The notes below the pieces were generated by a model. That model was given only the letters and a program-made list of their open reading frames with translations, was not told the DNA's origin and did no database searches. The position numbers were made by a program, and so were the translations under genes. A DNA stretch of 54,918 bases from an uncultured Clostridia bacterium (GTDB lineage Bacteria > Bacillota > Clostridia > Christensenellales > Pumilibacteraceae), in assembly GCA_934229275.1 (NCBI GenBank), contig CAKQDN010000007.1:1-54918 (forward strand), written 5' to 3'. Below are positions 24,892-33,470 of the stretch, piece after piece. Within the stretch, counting starts at the first letter, position 1, and each line of letters starts with the position of its first letter.

Positions 24892-26539
24892 ATCGGGTGT
24901 GTTTACGGCGGTTAAAACGGCGATAAAGCAACGTCCGCTGCTTGCTGCGGCAACGCTTTTATGCGTGGCGGCGGCGGTCGCGGCGTCGCTCGTTCCTCCG
25001 CTCGTGCTTGCAATAATAATCGACCGTCTGACGGGCGGAATATCGCTCGGATTTACGGTCGTGCTTATGTACTTCGGCAGTTTGGTACTGGAAAACGCAC
25101 TCTCGTCCGCGCAGGAATCGCTGCTCGTGGTGTTCGGACAGAAAACCACACGCGCACTCCGATCCGAAATGTCGAAAAAACTTACGAGATTGCCGGCAAG
25201 CACGCTGGTCAAGCAAAGTCCCGGCGAAACCGCGTCCCGTTTTTCGGGCGACGTGGATACCGTTGAAGCGCTGTTTACGTCCGGCATTATAAGCATGGTC
25301 GCGGACGCGTGCAGAATAATTTCCGTTCTGGTCGTAATCGCGGTGAAAAATCCCGGACTTGCGCTCGTTTTGTTGCTTATTTTACCGTTTTTCGCATTGT
25401 TTACGCTAAGAGTCCGGAAAAAAACGCTTGCGGCTCAACTCGAAAACCGCCGCGCCGTCGCCGCCGAATCCGGTCAGGTGCCGGAAACTCTGCACAATAT
25501 CCGCACGATTCACGCTCTCGGCATGGAAAGTTATATGGAACGCCGTTACGACGAGCGGATAGGCGAAAGTTACGCCGCGGTGGAAAAAACCAATTTCTAC
25601 GACGCGATCTATTCGCCCGTCGTGATTTTGCTTAACGCGCTCGTTGTGGGCGTCGTAATGCTGCTTTCCGCGTCCGGAAAAGCGGAAATTCTGACGCTGT
25701 TCGGAATGTCCGTCGGCACGTCGGTTGCCGTTATCAACTATATATCCAAAATTTTCTCGCCTATCGAAAGTCTCGGAATGGAAATACAGACCATTCAGTC
25801 GGCAATGGCGGGAGTTCGGCGTATCGACGCCTTTCTCGCACAACCGGAGCGCGCGATTGCGGAAAAAGACGATAAAGACGCGAGCGGCGACGTCGTGTTT
25901 TATAAAGTCTGCTTCGGTTATGACGACAAGCCCGTACTCGTCGATTTCTCGATGACGGTAAGCGGGGGCGAGCAGGTCACTCTTATCGGAAGAACGGGGG
26001 CTGGCAAAAGTACGGTGTTCCGCCTTTTGCTGGGACTATATAAGCCGCAATCGGGTTCTATTACGGTGGGAGGTGAGGACGTAACCGCAATCCCCGACGA
26101 GAAAAAACGCGCCTGCATCGGCTGCGTGGAACAGCGTTTTTCGCGCGTTCCGGGAACGGTGCTTGATCAGATAACGCTTTCCGAACCGAGCATAACGCCG
26201 GAAGAGGCGTATGCAGCGGCGAAACTTGCGGGAATAGACGAGGCGATAAACGCGCTCCCAAACGGATATTTGACGCCTTGCTCGGACGGGTTGTTTTCGC
26301 AGGGCGAGTGGCAACTTCTGTCGGTTGCCCGTGCAGTCGCGGCAAATCCCCAAGTGCTGCTGCTCGACGAAATCACCGCGAATCTCGATGCCGCAACCGA
26401 AGCGCGCGTACTCGAAGCGTTGAAGCGAGCCTCTAAAGGGCGCACCGTGCTGTCCGTTTCGCACCGAATTTACGAAAATCTCGGCGGAAGAACGGTGGAA
26501 ATCGGACCTACTGATTCGTCAGACGCCGAAACAGCCTGA
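24881..26539 (+). CDS. ABC exporter half-transporter B (catalytic)
   Basis: 552 residues: exporter membrane domain, then an ATPase with Walker A GRTGAGKSTVFRL, Walker B VLLLDEITANLD with intact Glu, and H-loop SVSHRIYEN. Its signature is altered (FSQGEWQLLSVARA instead of LSGGQ), complementary to the intact signature but degenerate Walker B of its partner, so only one composite site should be fully catalytic. Translationally coupled to half A and under the MarR operator; probable efflux of a compound sensed by MarR. Confidence 0.92.
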   Translation: MKNKSGVFTAVKTAIKQRPLLAAATLLCVAAAVAASLVPPLVLAIIIDRLTGGISLGFTVVLMYFGSLVLENALSSAQESLLVVFGQKTTRALRSEMSKKLTRLPASTLVKQSPGETASRFSGDVDTVEALFTSGIISMVADACRIISVLVVIAVKNPGLALVLLLILPFFALFTLRVRKKTLAAQLENRRAVAAESGQVPETLHNIRTIHALGMESYMERRYDERIGESYAAVEKTNFYDAIYSPVVILLNALVVGVVMLLSASGKAEILTLFGMSVGTSVAVINYISKIFSPIESLGMEIQTIQSAMAGVRRIDAFLAQPERAIAEKDDKDASGDVVFYKVCFGYDDKPVLVDFSMTVSGGEQVTLIGRTGAGKSTVFRLLLGLYKPQSGSITVGGEDVTAIPDEKKRACIGCVEQRFSRVPGTVLDQITLSEPSITPEEAYAAAKLAGIDEAINALPNGYLTPCSDGLFSQGEWQLLSVARAVAANPQVLLLDEITANLDAATEARVLEALKRASKGRTVLSVSHRIYENLGGRTVEIGPTDSSDAETA

Positions 26540-26595
26540 AATCCGATTTTTTGCCGCCGTCCGACGAAGCGGCTTAACTACGCATAATACTATAA

Positions 26596-26640
26596 GGAAA
26601 AGGGCAACCTGCAAGTAAGCGGTCTTGCTCTTTTCTTTCC
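26596..26640 (+). terminator. Terminator of the ABC exporter operon
   Basis: AAAAGGGCAA pairs with TTGCTCTTTT (one G-U), U-rich 3' side, about 60 bp after the stop. Confidence 0.55.
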
Positions 26641-26743
26641 GGAGGAGCCGATGCTCGGCGCGGACTAAATTTTGCTTATTGCGCGCGACCTTGAAAATTT
26701 TTTATTTTTTTGTCAAAAAACGCCGAAATGCCCGTTCAAACGC

Positions 26744-26772
26744 TTGACTTTACCTTGCCGATTTGCTATACT
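26744..26772 (+). promoter_or_regulatory. Promoter of the guanine riboswitch / xpt unit
   Basis: TTGACT (26744-26749), 17-bp spacer, TATACT (26767-26772). Confidence 0.8.
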
Positions 26773-26789
26773 CAAGGTGTAAATCGAAT

Positions 26790-26858
26790 TTGCCAATATA
26801 GGTTCGTATAAACGGCACGAACGTCTCTACCGCACCGCCACAGGAGCGACTATTGGTT
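26790..26858 (+). promoter_or_regulatory. Guanine riboswitch (purine aptamer)
   Basis: Three-way junction of the purine class: P1 CCAATA (26793-26798)/TATTGG (26851-26856), P2 GTTCGT/ACGAAC, core GTCTCTACC, and the junction strand GACTAT. The C in GACTAT corresponds to C74 of the xpt aptamer, which selects guanine or hypoxanthine over adenine. The 5' segment TTGCCAATAT (26790-26799) is also exactly complementary to ATATTGGCAA (26923-26932), which runs into the terminator's 5' arm; that pairing is the likely antiterminator, giving an OFF switch with guanine. Confidence 0.87.
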
Positions 26859-26930
26859 GATTTCTTGCTTTTAAGCGTTGCTTTTTGCGTGCTTTGCAGG
26901 GCATTCGCTTGATTGTGCGGAGATATTGGC

Positions 26931-26957
26931 AAACGGAAATTTCTTTCCGTTTTTTTG
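26931..26957 (+). terminator. Riboswitch-controlled terminator before xpt
   Basis: AAACGGAAA pairs with TTTCCGTTT and is followed by T's. It competes with the long-range pairing 26790-26799/26923-26932. Confidence 0.85.
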
Positions 26958-26983
26958 TTTATTAAACGGAAAAGCGAGGCTGA

Positions 26984-27559
26984 ATGGAACTTCTCGAACG
27001 TCAAATCAAGCAAAGAGGCAAGGTTTTCGAAGGCGGCGTGTTAAGCGTCGGTTCGTTCGTAAACCAGAACATGGACGTTAAGCTGCTCTCCGCGATGGCG
27101 GACGAAGTAGCCGCTCATTTTGCCGGCAAAAACGTCGATAAAGTCCTCACCGTCGAGGCTTCGGGCATTGCGCTAGCGGTGCTGGTCGCCGAAAGAATGA
27201 ACTGCGAAGCCGTGTTCGCAAAAAAGAGCAAATCGTTAAACGCAAAAGGCGAAGCGTACGAAGCGGAATGTCGCTCGTTCACACGCCCGGGCGTTAACAT
27301 AATATCGCTCCCGAAAGAATATCTGCCAAAAAATTCCAACGTGCTTATAGTGGACGACTTTCTTGCCGTGGGTAACGCGGCAAACGCGCTTATCGACATA
27401 GTCGGTCAGGCGAAAGCAAACCTCGTCGGAATGAGCGTGGCGGTCGAAAAGGGCTTTCAGGGCGGCGGCGACGCGCTCCGCGAAAAGGGCGTCGATCTTC
27501 TCTCTCTCGCTATTGTCGAGAGTATGGAAGGCGGAGAAATAGTTTTCCGCAACAACTGA
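26984..27559 (+). CDS. xpt: Xanthine phosphoribosyltransferase
   Basis: 191 residues; converts xanthine (and often guanine) plus PRPP to the nucleotide in purine salvage. The type I PRTase PRPP loop VLIVDDFLAVGNAA is present, along with the N-terminal Xpt signature LKVDSFVNQ-like stretch (here VLSVGSFVNQNMD) and LTVEASGIALAV. Usual length. The RBS (GAGG) is modest. It stands behind a guanine riboswitch, as in Bacillus, and upstream of a nucleoside ABC transporter with no terminator between. Confidence 0.96.
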   Translation: MELLERQIKQRGKVFEGGVLSVGSFVNQNMDVKLLSAMADEVAAHFAGKNVDKVLTVEASGIALAVLVAERMNCEAVFAKKSKSLNAKGEAYEAECRSFTRPGVNIISLPKEYLPKNSNVLIVDDFLAVGNAANALIDIVGQAKANLVGMSVAVEKGFQGGGDALREKGVDLLSLAIVESMEGGEIVFRNN

Positions 27560-27637
27560 ATAACGTATACAGCCAAGGGAAAAGTGATGAACTAACGTAG
27601 TTATAATTACCCGAAAGGGTACGGAGGTATTTTTATA

Positions 27638-28909
27638 ATGAAGAAACTTATCACAATTTTGCTTGCCGTAGTAACGGCAGCGACCTGCTGCTTCGCGTTT
27701 GCCGCATGCACGCCCGATGAGAACAAAACCGAAAAAACCAAAATCGGTCTCATCACTTTGCACGATGACAACTCGACGTACGACAAAAACTTCATCGACG
27801 CGTTCAACGCCGCTTGCACGAAGAAAGGTGTAGAAGCCGTTCTTAAAACCAACATCGAAGAAGATGAAAGTTGCACCACCGCCGCTAACGAACTGGTCGA
27901 AGAAGGCTGCAAACTTGTGTTTGCCGATTCTTTCGGTCACGAAGAATATCTGAGAGTAACGGCTGCGGCAAATCCCGAAATTCAGTTCTGCCACGCAACC
28001 GGAACTTCGATGCAGAAAGACACCACTCTTTCCAACTTCCACAACGCGTTCGCGTCCATCTACGAAGGAAGATTCCTCGCAGGCTATGCCGCAGGTCTTA
28101 AACTCAAAGAAATGTACGCTGCAAACAACACCATCGCTAAAGAAGGCGTTATCACCGTCGGTTACGTAGGCGCTAAGGCATATGCCGAAGTTAAGTCGGG
28201 CTACACTTCCTGGCTGCTCGGCGTTAGAAGAGCAATGGAAGGCGTTGAAGGCGTTACCACCGTCAACATGAAAGTTACGTTCACCGACAGTTGGTACGAC
28301 GAAACCAAAGAAGGAAATGCCGCTAAGGCTCTTATCGACGCCGGATGCGTTCTTATTTCCCAGCACGCAGACTCCTGGGGCGCTCCCAAGACCTGCGAAA
28401 CCGAAAAAGTTCCCAACGTTTCCTACAACGGCAGCACCGAATCGCAGTGCCCCGAAACCTTCATCGTTTCGTCTAGAATCAACTGGCAGCCCTACTTCGA
28501 ATACATCATCGACAGCGTTCTGAACGGCACCGCAATCGCTAAAGACTGGGTCGGCGACCTCGGCACCGACATCTACGACGGATCGGTTTGCCTCAGCGCG
28601 TTCGGCGCAAAAGCACCCGCAGCAGGAACCGAAGCCGCTGTTAAAGCAATCGCCGCAGAACTTAAAGCAGGCACCATTAAAGTGTTCGATACTTCCAAGT
28701 TCGCAATCAAGGATTATGCAGGCGGTCAGTTCGCAGAACTTACCGACGTCAAGAAAGACGAAACCGGCAAAATGACCGGCGCTAAGCAGAACGGCGTAGA
28801 AGTTGTCAAAACCGAAAACGGCATCACCTATTTCGACGAATCCAACGTTTCCACCAACCGTTCGGCTCCCTACTTCGATATCGATATCGTAGGCATCGAA
28901 AATCTTTAA
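27638..28909 (+). CDS. bmpA: BMP-family nucleoside-binding lipoprotein
   Basis: 423 residues. Lipoprotein signal with lipobox FAAC near residue 24, then the BMP fold: KIGLITLHDDNSTYDKNF, LVFADSFGHEEY, FASIYEGRFLAGYAAGL, GYVGAKAYAEVKSGYTSW and VLISQHADSWG. It is the extracellular receptor of the BmpA-NupOPQ type ABC importer, which relatives use for guanosine and other nucleosides. GGAGG precedes the ATG. A perfect TACCC-GAAA-GGGTA hairpin (27608-27621) sits just before the RBS. A stable hairpin after the gene should favour its higher expression over the transporter subunits. Confidence 0.93.
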   Translation: MKKLITILLAVVTAATCCFAFAACTPDENKTEKTKIGLITLHDDNSTYDKNFIDAFNAACTKKGVEAVLKTNIEEDESCTTAANELVEEGCKLVFADSFGHEEYLRVTAAANPEIQFCHATGTSMQKDTTLSNFHNAFASIYEGRFLAGYAAGLKLKEMYAANNTIAKEGVITVGYVGAKAYAEVKSGYTSWLLGVRRAMEGVEGVTTVNMKVTFTDSWYDETKEGNAAKALIDAGCVLISQHADSWGAPKTCETEKVPNVSYNGSTESQCPETFIVSSRINWQPYFEYIIDSVLNGTAIAKDWVGDLGTDIYDGSVCLSAFGAKAPAAGTEAAVKAIAAELKAGTIKVFDTSKFAIKDYAGGQFAELTDVKKDETGKMTGAKQNGVEVVKTENGITYFDESNVSTNRSAPYFDIDIVGIENL

Positions 28910-28940
28910 TAAATTATAAGAAAATCAATCAACCGTGTAC

Positions 28941-28978
28941 CCAAGGGGTGGGAAACTGCCCCTTGGATATATTATTTT
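28941..28978 (+). terminator. Intercistronic hairpin / partial terminator after bmpA
   Basis: CCAAGGGG (28941-28948) pairs with CCCCTTGG (28959-28966), then ATATATTATTTTT. Typical mRNA stabiliser or leaky terminator between an abundant binding protein and its ABC subunits. Confidence 0.7.
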
Positions 28979-28996
28979 TACAGGACAGGTAAGGCT

Positions 28997-30688
28997 ATGC
29001 AGGCTGAAAACACTAATTTAAGCGTCGGCAACGACATTGCCGTAAAATTTGAAAACGTCGGCAAGACTTTCGGTGAAGTGAAAGCCAACAGCGGCGTTTC
29101 TTTCGACGTTTACAAGGGCGAAGTGCTTTCTCTTCTGGGCGAAAACGGAAGCGGCAAAACCACGCTCATGAACATGCTCTCGGGCATTTATTTCCCCGAC
29201 GAGGGCAATATCTACGTAAACGGCGAACTTGCCTTTATCAAAACTCCCAAAGACGCTCACGACCTCGGAATAGGCATGGTTCATCAGCACTTTAAACTGG
29301 TGGACGTGTTCAGCGGTATTCAGAACGTCGCGCTGGGTTTGGATAAAAAAATAAAATTCAATCTGAAAAAAATCCGTGCGGACGTCGAAGAGATCTGCGC
29401 CCGTTACGGTTTCGAAATAGATTTCGACAAGAAAATATACGATATGTCCGTGTCGGAAAAGCAGACTCTCGAAATAGTCAAAGTGCTTTATCGCGGCGCG
29501 AATATCCTCATTCTCGACGAGCCTACCGCGGTGCTTACTCCGCAGGAAACCGAGAAACTGTTTGCCGTCATCCGCAACATGCGCTCGGACGGCAAGTCGA
29601 TCATAATAATCACGCACAAATTAAACGAAGTCATGGAAATTTCCGACCGCGTCGCCATTCTCCGTAAAGGCGAGTACATCGGCACGATCGAAACCAAGGA
29701 CGCAAGCGAGAAAATTCTCACCGAAATGATGGTGGGCAAAAAAGTCGATCTCAAAATCGACCGTCCCGAAATCAAGTTCGACCGACCTCTGCTTGAAATC
29801 AGAGATCTGTCGGTTAAATCCGACGACGGCAGCCTTGCCATTAAAAACGCGAGTTTTTATATCAGAGGCGGCGAAATTCTCGGCGTCGCAGGCATAACCG
29901 GTTGCGGACAGAAAGAACTGTGCGAGGCAATCGCAGGTCTTCGTCCCGTGACCGAAGGCTTTATAATGCACAAGGGCGAAAGCATCGTGGGTCTGCCTCC
30001 GCGCGAAATAATCGAAAAGGGCGTGTCCATGAGTTTCATCCCAGAGGACCGGCTGGGCATGGGTCTGGTGCCGTCGATGAGCGTCACCGACAACATGATG
30101 CTTAAAACCTACGCCGATAAAAAAGGTCTGTTCGTGGACAGAAAAGAGGCGCGCGCGAGAGCAAACGCGCTCATCGAAAAACTCAGCATAGCGACGCCTT
30201 CGAGCGAAACGCCCGTTCGCCGTCTTTCGGGCGGTAACGTGCAGAAAGTGCTTGTCGGACGAGAAATCGAATCCGCTCCGAACGTAATAGTCACGGCATA
30301 CCCCGTACGCGGACTGGACATCAACTCCGCGTACGTCATATACGACATTCTCAACGAGCAGAAGGAAAAGGGTACCGGAATTCTGTTCGTGGGCGAGGAT
30401 CTCGACGTAATGCTCGCTCTGTGCGATAAAATCATGGTGCTGTGTCACGGCAAGGTCATGGGTATCGTCCACGCCGAGAAAACCGACAAAGAGCAACTGG
30501 GTCTTATGATGACCGGCTCGCTCGACCTTACCGAAGAGAAAAAGGACAAAAACCTCGGTATCGCGAAAGACAGTAACTTAACCGGCGAACAGTGGCAGCA
30601 AGCCGAACGCGAAGCCGAAGAAAAGCGCGAGAAAGAGGAAAAACGCGAGAAAGAAGATAAAAAGGAGAGAGAAAGCAATGAAAGATAA
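28997..30688 (+). CDS. nupO: Nucleoside ABC importer, tandem ATPase subunit
   Basis: 563 residues with two ABC domains. First: Walker A LGENGSGKTTLMNML, signature MSVSEKQTLEIVK, Walker B ILILDEPTAVLTP, H-loop ITHKLNE. Second: degenerate P-loop GVAGITGCGQKEL, LSGGNVQKVLVGREI, and VIVTAYPVRGLD. This is the sugar/nucleoside (NupO/YufO) architecture. An unusual 45-residue tail is highly charged and repetitive (EEKREKEEKREKEDKK), likely helical. RBS is weak; overlaps the permease gene by 11 bp. Confidence 0.95.
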   Translation: MQAENTNLSVGNDIAVKFENVGKTFGEVKANSGVSFDVYKGEVLSLLGENGSGKTTLMNMLSGIYFPDEGNIYVNGELAFIKTPKDAHDLGIGMVHQHFKLVDVFSGIQNVALGLDKKIKFNLKKIRADVEEICARYGFEIDFDKKIYDMSVSEKQTLEIVKVLYRGANILILDEPTAVLTPQETEKLFAVIRNMRSDGKSIIIITHKLNEVMEISDRVAILRKGEYIGTIETKDASEKILTEMMVGKKVDLKIDRPEIKFDRPLLEIRDLSVKSDDGSLAIKNASFYIRGGEILGVAGITGCGQKELCEAIAGLRPVTEGFIMHKGESIVGLPPREIIEKGVSMSFIPEDRLGMGLVPSMSVTDNMMLKTYADKKGLFVDRKEARARANALIEKLSIATPSSETPVRRLSGGNVQKVLVGREIESAPNVIVTAYPVRGLDINSAYVIYDILNEQKEKGTGILFVGEDLDVMLALCDKIMVLCHGKVMGIVHAEKTDKEQLGLMMTGSLDLTEEKKDKNLGIAKDSNLTGEQWQQAEREAEEKREKEEKREKEDKKERESNER

Positions 30689-31814
30689 GCATTTTATCAA
30701 AGAATCTCCCATTCACGTCGTAAAACGCGACAACACGCCGCTGTGGCAGACAATAGTAATCAAACTGTCCGCCGTGCTTATCGGGCTTGTCGTCGGCGCA
30801 ATATTTTGTTCGCTTATTTCCAAAAAAGGCAACAATCCGTTCGAATTTTTCGCCTATCTTTTTAAGGGCGTGTTCGGCTCCTCGACCGCAAGAGGCTCGT
30901 TCGTGCAGAAACTTGCGCTTCTGGTTCTCGTAAGCCTTGCGCTTCTGCCTGCGTTCAAGATGAAATTCTGGAACCTCGGCGGTAACGGACAAATTCTTAT
31001 CGGCGCGCTCGTAACCACAATGTTTATGAAATTCATGGGCGGAAAAGCCCCCGACGCGGTCGTCATCATACTCATGGTGATTTGCGGCGTGCTTGCAGGA
31101 GCCGTTTGGGCGCTTATCCCCGCCGTTTTCAAAGCGTTATTCAAAACCAACGAATCGCTGTTCACGCTCATGATGAACTATGTCGCAACCGGGCTGGTCG
31201 CCTACTTTTTGTCGGCGTACGGCGATGCCGGCAGCGGAACGCTCAAGCCCATTGCGGCTGCAAACCTCAATATTCCCGGCGTAAAGAACAGCGCGAACCT
31301 TATCTGCGCTATCGTAGCCGTAGTCATGTTTGCATTCATCTTTATCTACTTCAAATTCGGTAAACACGGCTTCGAAGTCAGCGTCGTCGGCGAGAGCGAA
31401 AATACCGCGCGTTACGTCGGTATGAACGTTAAAAAAGTAATTATCCGCACCATGGCTCTCTCGGGCGCGATATGCGGTCTGGTGGGCGTGCTGCTCGCAG
31501 GCTCTATCAATCACACCGTTTCCACGAGTTCCGCCAACAACATGGGCTTTACCGCGATAATGGTCGCGTGGCTGGGTAAACTCGACCCGGTTATGATGAT
31601 GGTCGCGGCGTTCTTCATCTCGTTCGTAGATAAGGGAATGTCGTCGGTCCGCACTAACTTCGGACTTACAAATCTTGCCGCTTCCAATATCGTGCTCGGC
31701 GTTATCTACTTCTGCATAATCGCAAGCGAATTCTTCCTCGAATACTCGATCAAGCGTCGCAAAAAGGCAAATCAGCCTTACGGAAATTTTCTGGACAAAG
31801 GAGGTAACAAATAA
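30678..31814 (+). CDS. nupP: Nucleoside ABC importer permease 1
   Basis: 378 residues, polytopic, of the BPD_transp_2 family (KFWNLGGNGQILIGAL, ESLFTLMMNYVATGL, GESENTARYVGMNV, GLVGVLLAGSINHTVS). It forms the membrane channel with the next gene product. Cytoplasmic N-terminus; C-terminal Lys-rich tail. Its last base overlaps the ATG of permease 2. Confidence 0.94.
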   Translation: MKDKHFIKESPIHVVKRDNTPLWQTIVIKLSAVLIGLVVGAIFCSLISKKGNNPFEFFAYLFKGVFGSSTARGSFVQKLALLVLVSLALLPAFKMKFWNLGGNGQILIGALVTTMFMKFMGGKAPDAVVIILMVICGVLAGAVWALIPAVFKALFKTNESLFTLMMNYVATGLVAYFLSAYGDAGSGTLKPIAAANLNIPGVKNSANLICAIVAVVMFAFIFIYFKFGKHGFEVSVVGESENTARYVGMNVKKVIIRTMALSGAICGLVGVLLAGSINHTVSTSSANNMGFTAIMVAWLGKLDPVMMMVAAFFISFVDKGMSSVRTNFGLTNLAASNIVLGVIYFCIIASEFFLEYSIKRRKKANQPYGNFLDKGGNK

Positions 31815-32881
31815 TGGTATCTTGTATCGTTGCCGCAATAGGAATAGGCGTCGTGCTTTTGTTCGGATGTCTGGGCGAAACGCTTAACGAAAAGTCCGGG
31901 CATCTCAACCTCGGTATCCCCGGAATTATGTGTATGGGTACTTTCGGCGGCTGCTTCGGCGTGGAACTGTACCTTAAAAACCTGCCCGACGCCGTCACCA
32001 CCGCAATAGGAGTGCCGGTAGCGGGAAGCGGACTCACGCAGGAAATGTTCGTCACCAATATGCACAACATCTCCGACCCGTCGTGGGCTGCCGTGTTCTT
32101 CCTGTCGATGCTGTTCGCGATGCTGTTCGCCGCTTTCGGCGGTCTTATCTATGCGTTCCTCACCGTAACGCTCCGCTGCAATCAGAACATAACCGGTCTT
32201 GCGCTCACCACTTTCGGCGCAGGCTTTACCGATTACTTCATGGGAACGCTCACCAAACGCGGTTTCAACTACGCAAGCATCGCGCTTCGTAAATCGCTCG
32301 TGGACGTGTTCCCCGCGCTCGGAAAACTCGGCTGGTTTGCCGAAATATTCCTCTCGCACGGTATTCTCGTCTATATCGCAATCGCTCTGGCGATCGCTCT
32401 CGCTATCATTCTCAAAAAGACGCGCGTCGGACTTAATCTCCGCGCCGTCGGAGAAAGCCCTGCAACCGCAGACGCAGCCGGCATCAATATCACCGCTTAT
32501 AAGTACGGTGCGATCGTCATCGGCGCAGCCATCGCGGGCTTGGGCGGACTGTACTACGTCATGTGCGAAAGCAAGGGCAGTTGGATGAATTCGTCCACTA
32601 TTCAGGCGTTCGGATGGCTGGCAATCGCGCTCGTCATATTCACCGTGTGGAAGCCCGACCTTGCGGTGCTCGGATCTATCCTGTTCGGTTTCCTGTACGT
32701 TTTCAACAGTTACAGTTCGGCGTTCGGCATAAAACTGCCCAGCATTGCAAGCGGCAGAATCGTGGAACTTCTGCCTTATGTCGTTACGATAATAGTTCTT
32801 ATCGTAACCAGCATCGTCGGCAAGAAGGAAACTCAGCCGCCGGCGTCGCTCGGAATCAACTACTTCCGCGAAGAAAGATAA
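31814..32881 (+). CDS. nupQ: Nucleoside ABC importer permease 2
   Basis: 355 residues, BPD_transp_2 family: LGETLNEKSGHLNLGIPGIM near the start and GLNLRAVGESPATADAAGIN in the cytoplasmic loop are diagnostic of the NupQ/YufQ branch. It pairs with permease 1. Translationally coupled (TAATG). A terminator-like repeat follows the stop after 25 bases. Confidence 0.94.
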   Translation: MVSCIVAAIGIGVVLLFGCLGETLNEKSGHLNLGIPGIMCMGTFGGCFGVELYLKNLPDAVTTAIGVPVAGSGLTQEMFVTNMHNISDPSWAAVFFLSMLFAMLFAAFGGLIYAFLTVTLRCNQNITGLALTTFGAGFTDYFMGTLTKRGFNYASIALRKSLVDVFPALGKLGWFAEIFLSHGILVYIAIALAIALAIILKKTRVGLNLRAVGESPATADAAGINITAYKYGAIVIGAAIAGLGGLYYVMCESKGSWMNSSTIQAFGWLAIALVIFTVWKPDLAVLGSILFGFLYVFNSYSSAFGIKLPSIASGRIVELLPYVVTIIVLIVTSIVGKKETQPPASLGINYFREER

Positions 32882-32905
32882 ATTTTGTATAATAGAATAA
32901 AAAGA

Positions 32906-32943
32906 TAAACGGCTCGCCTTAGAAAAGACGGGTCGTTTTTTGG
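32906..32943 (+). terminator. nupQ terminator; left copy of a terminator direct repeat
   Basis: AACGGCTCGCCTT pairs (with wobbles) with AAGACGGGTCGTT, then T's. Almost identical in sequence to 33405-33441. Confidence 0.8.
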
Positions 32944-32945
32944 TT

Positions 32946-33112
32946 TAAAAAATGACATCACCGCACGAAGGTGAGTGCAGCGATGTCATTTGTATGAGTG
33001 AAAAGACAATACGCAAGTTATCGACACGTCCCGATTCCGCATTGTTTTGGAGAAAGAAAATCTGCGAAACGGGCAAAAATCATATTTGCAAAGCCGCGCC
33101 GAGCACCTGCAT
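32946..33112 (-). ncRNA. Candidate small RNA divergent from the XRE regulator
   Basis: Minus strand. A strong promoter at 33119-33147 starts a transcript near 33112. About 165 nt later, AATGACATC (32990-32982) pairs with GATGTCATT (32959-32951) around an inner GCAC/GTGC stem and is followed by six T, a proper terminator on this strand only. The span has no ORF with a Shine-Dalgarno; the only candidates are 18- and 21-codon frames without RBS. So an independently transcribed small RNA is the best reading. No known RNA family recognised. Confidence 0.6.
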
Positions 33113-33118
33113 AATTAT

Positions 33119-33147
33119 ATTATATCCTACATTTTGTAGGAAGTCAA
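33119..33147 (-). promoter_or_regulatory. Minus-strand promoter with palindromic spacer
   Basis: TTGACT (33142-33147), 17-bp spacer, TATAAT (33119-33124). The whole spacer is the palindrome TCCTACAAAATGTAGGA, a likely operator for the adjacent XRE protein. Confidence 0.75.
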
Positions 33148-33180
33148 CTGTTTGCAGGAAGTTTTTTATATAATTTACAT

Positions 33181-33393
33181 ATGAAAAACAACGTCGTAGG
33201 CAATAAAATCAAGGAATTAAGGATAGAAGCCGGTATTTCGCAGAGAAAACTCGGCGATTCGCTCGGATTCAGCAATCAGACGATAAGTTTCTGGGAATCG
33301 GGGCGGTGCGAGCCTTCTCTCGACGCTCTGGTTCTTATCGCAAAATTTTTTAACACCACGCCCGACTATCTTCTCGGGTTTTCGGAATATTAA
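33181..33393 (+). CDS. XRE-family (Cro/CI-type) regulator, 70 aa
   Basis: A single HTH_3 domain: IKELRIEAGISQRKLGDSLG, QTISFWESGRCEPSLDALV and a C-terminal FFNTTPDYLLGFSEY. No sensor domain. There is no Shine-Dalgarno before the ATG; a TATAAT at 33169-33174 would place the transcription start at or next to the ATG, suggesting a leaderless mRNA. TTGTAGGAAGT and TTGCAGGAAGT (18 bp apart) and the palindrome in the divergent promoter are probable binding sites. It probably controls itself and the divergent small RNA. Confidence 0.88.
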   Translation: MKNNVVGNKIKELRIEAGISQRKLGDSLGFSNQTISFWESGRCEPSLDALVLIAKFFNTTPDYLLGFSEY

Positions 33394-33404
33394 ACGAAAG
33401 TCGT

Positions 33405-33441
33405 TAAACGGCTCGCCTTAAAAAGACGGGTCGTTTTTTTG
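33405..33441 (+). terminator. XRE gene terminator; right copy of the terminator direct repeat
   Basis: AAACGGCTCGCCTT pairs with AAGACGGGTCGTTT; seven T. Nearly identical to 32906-32943, 499 bp to the left. Confidence 0.8.
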
Positions 33442-33470
33442 TTGCCTGCGATTGACTTGTTGCCTGCGAT
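33439..33470 (+). repeat. 14-bp direct repeat overlapping the SGNH gene promoter
   Basis: TTGTTGCCTGCGAT occurs at 33439-33452 and again at 33457-33470, period 18 bp. The copies flank the -35 box. Confidence 0.85.

Noticed and set aside
32952..33173. A 73-codon plus-strand frame in the nupQ-XRE gap
   Set aside because: No RBS, unlikely composition, and antisense to the candidate small RNA with its own promoter and terminator.
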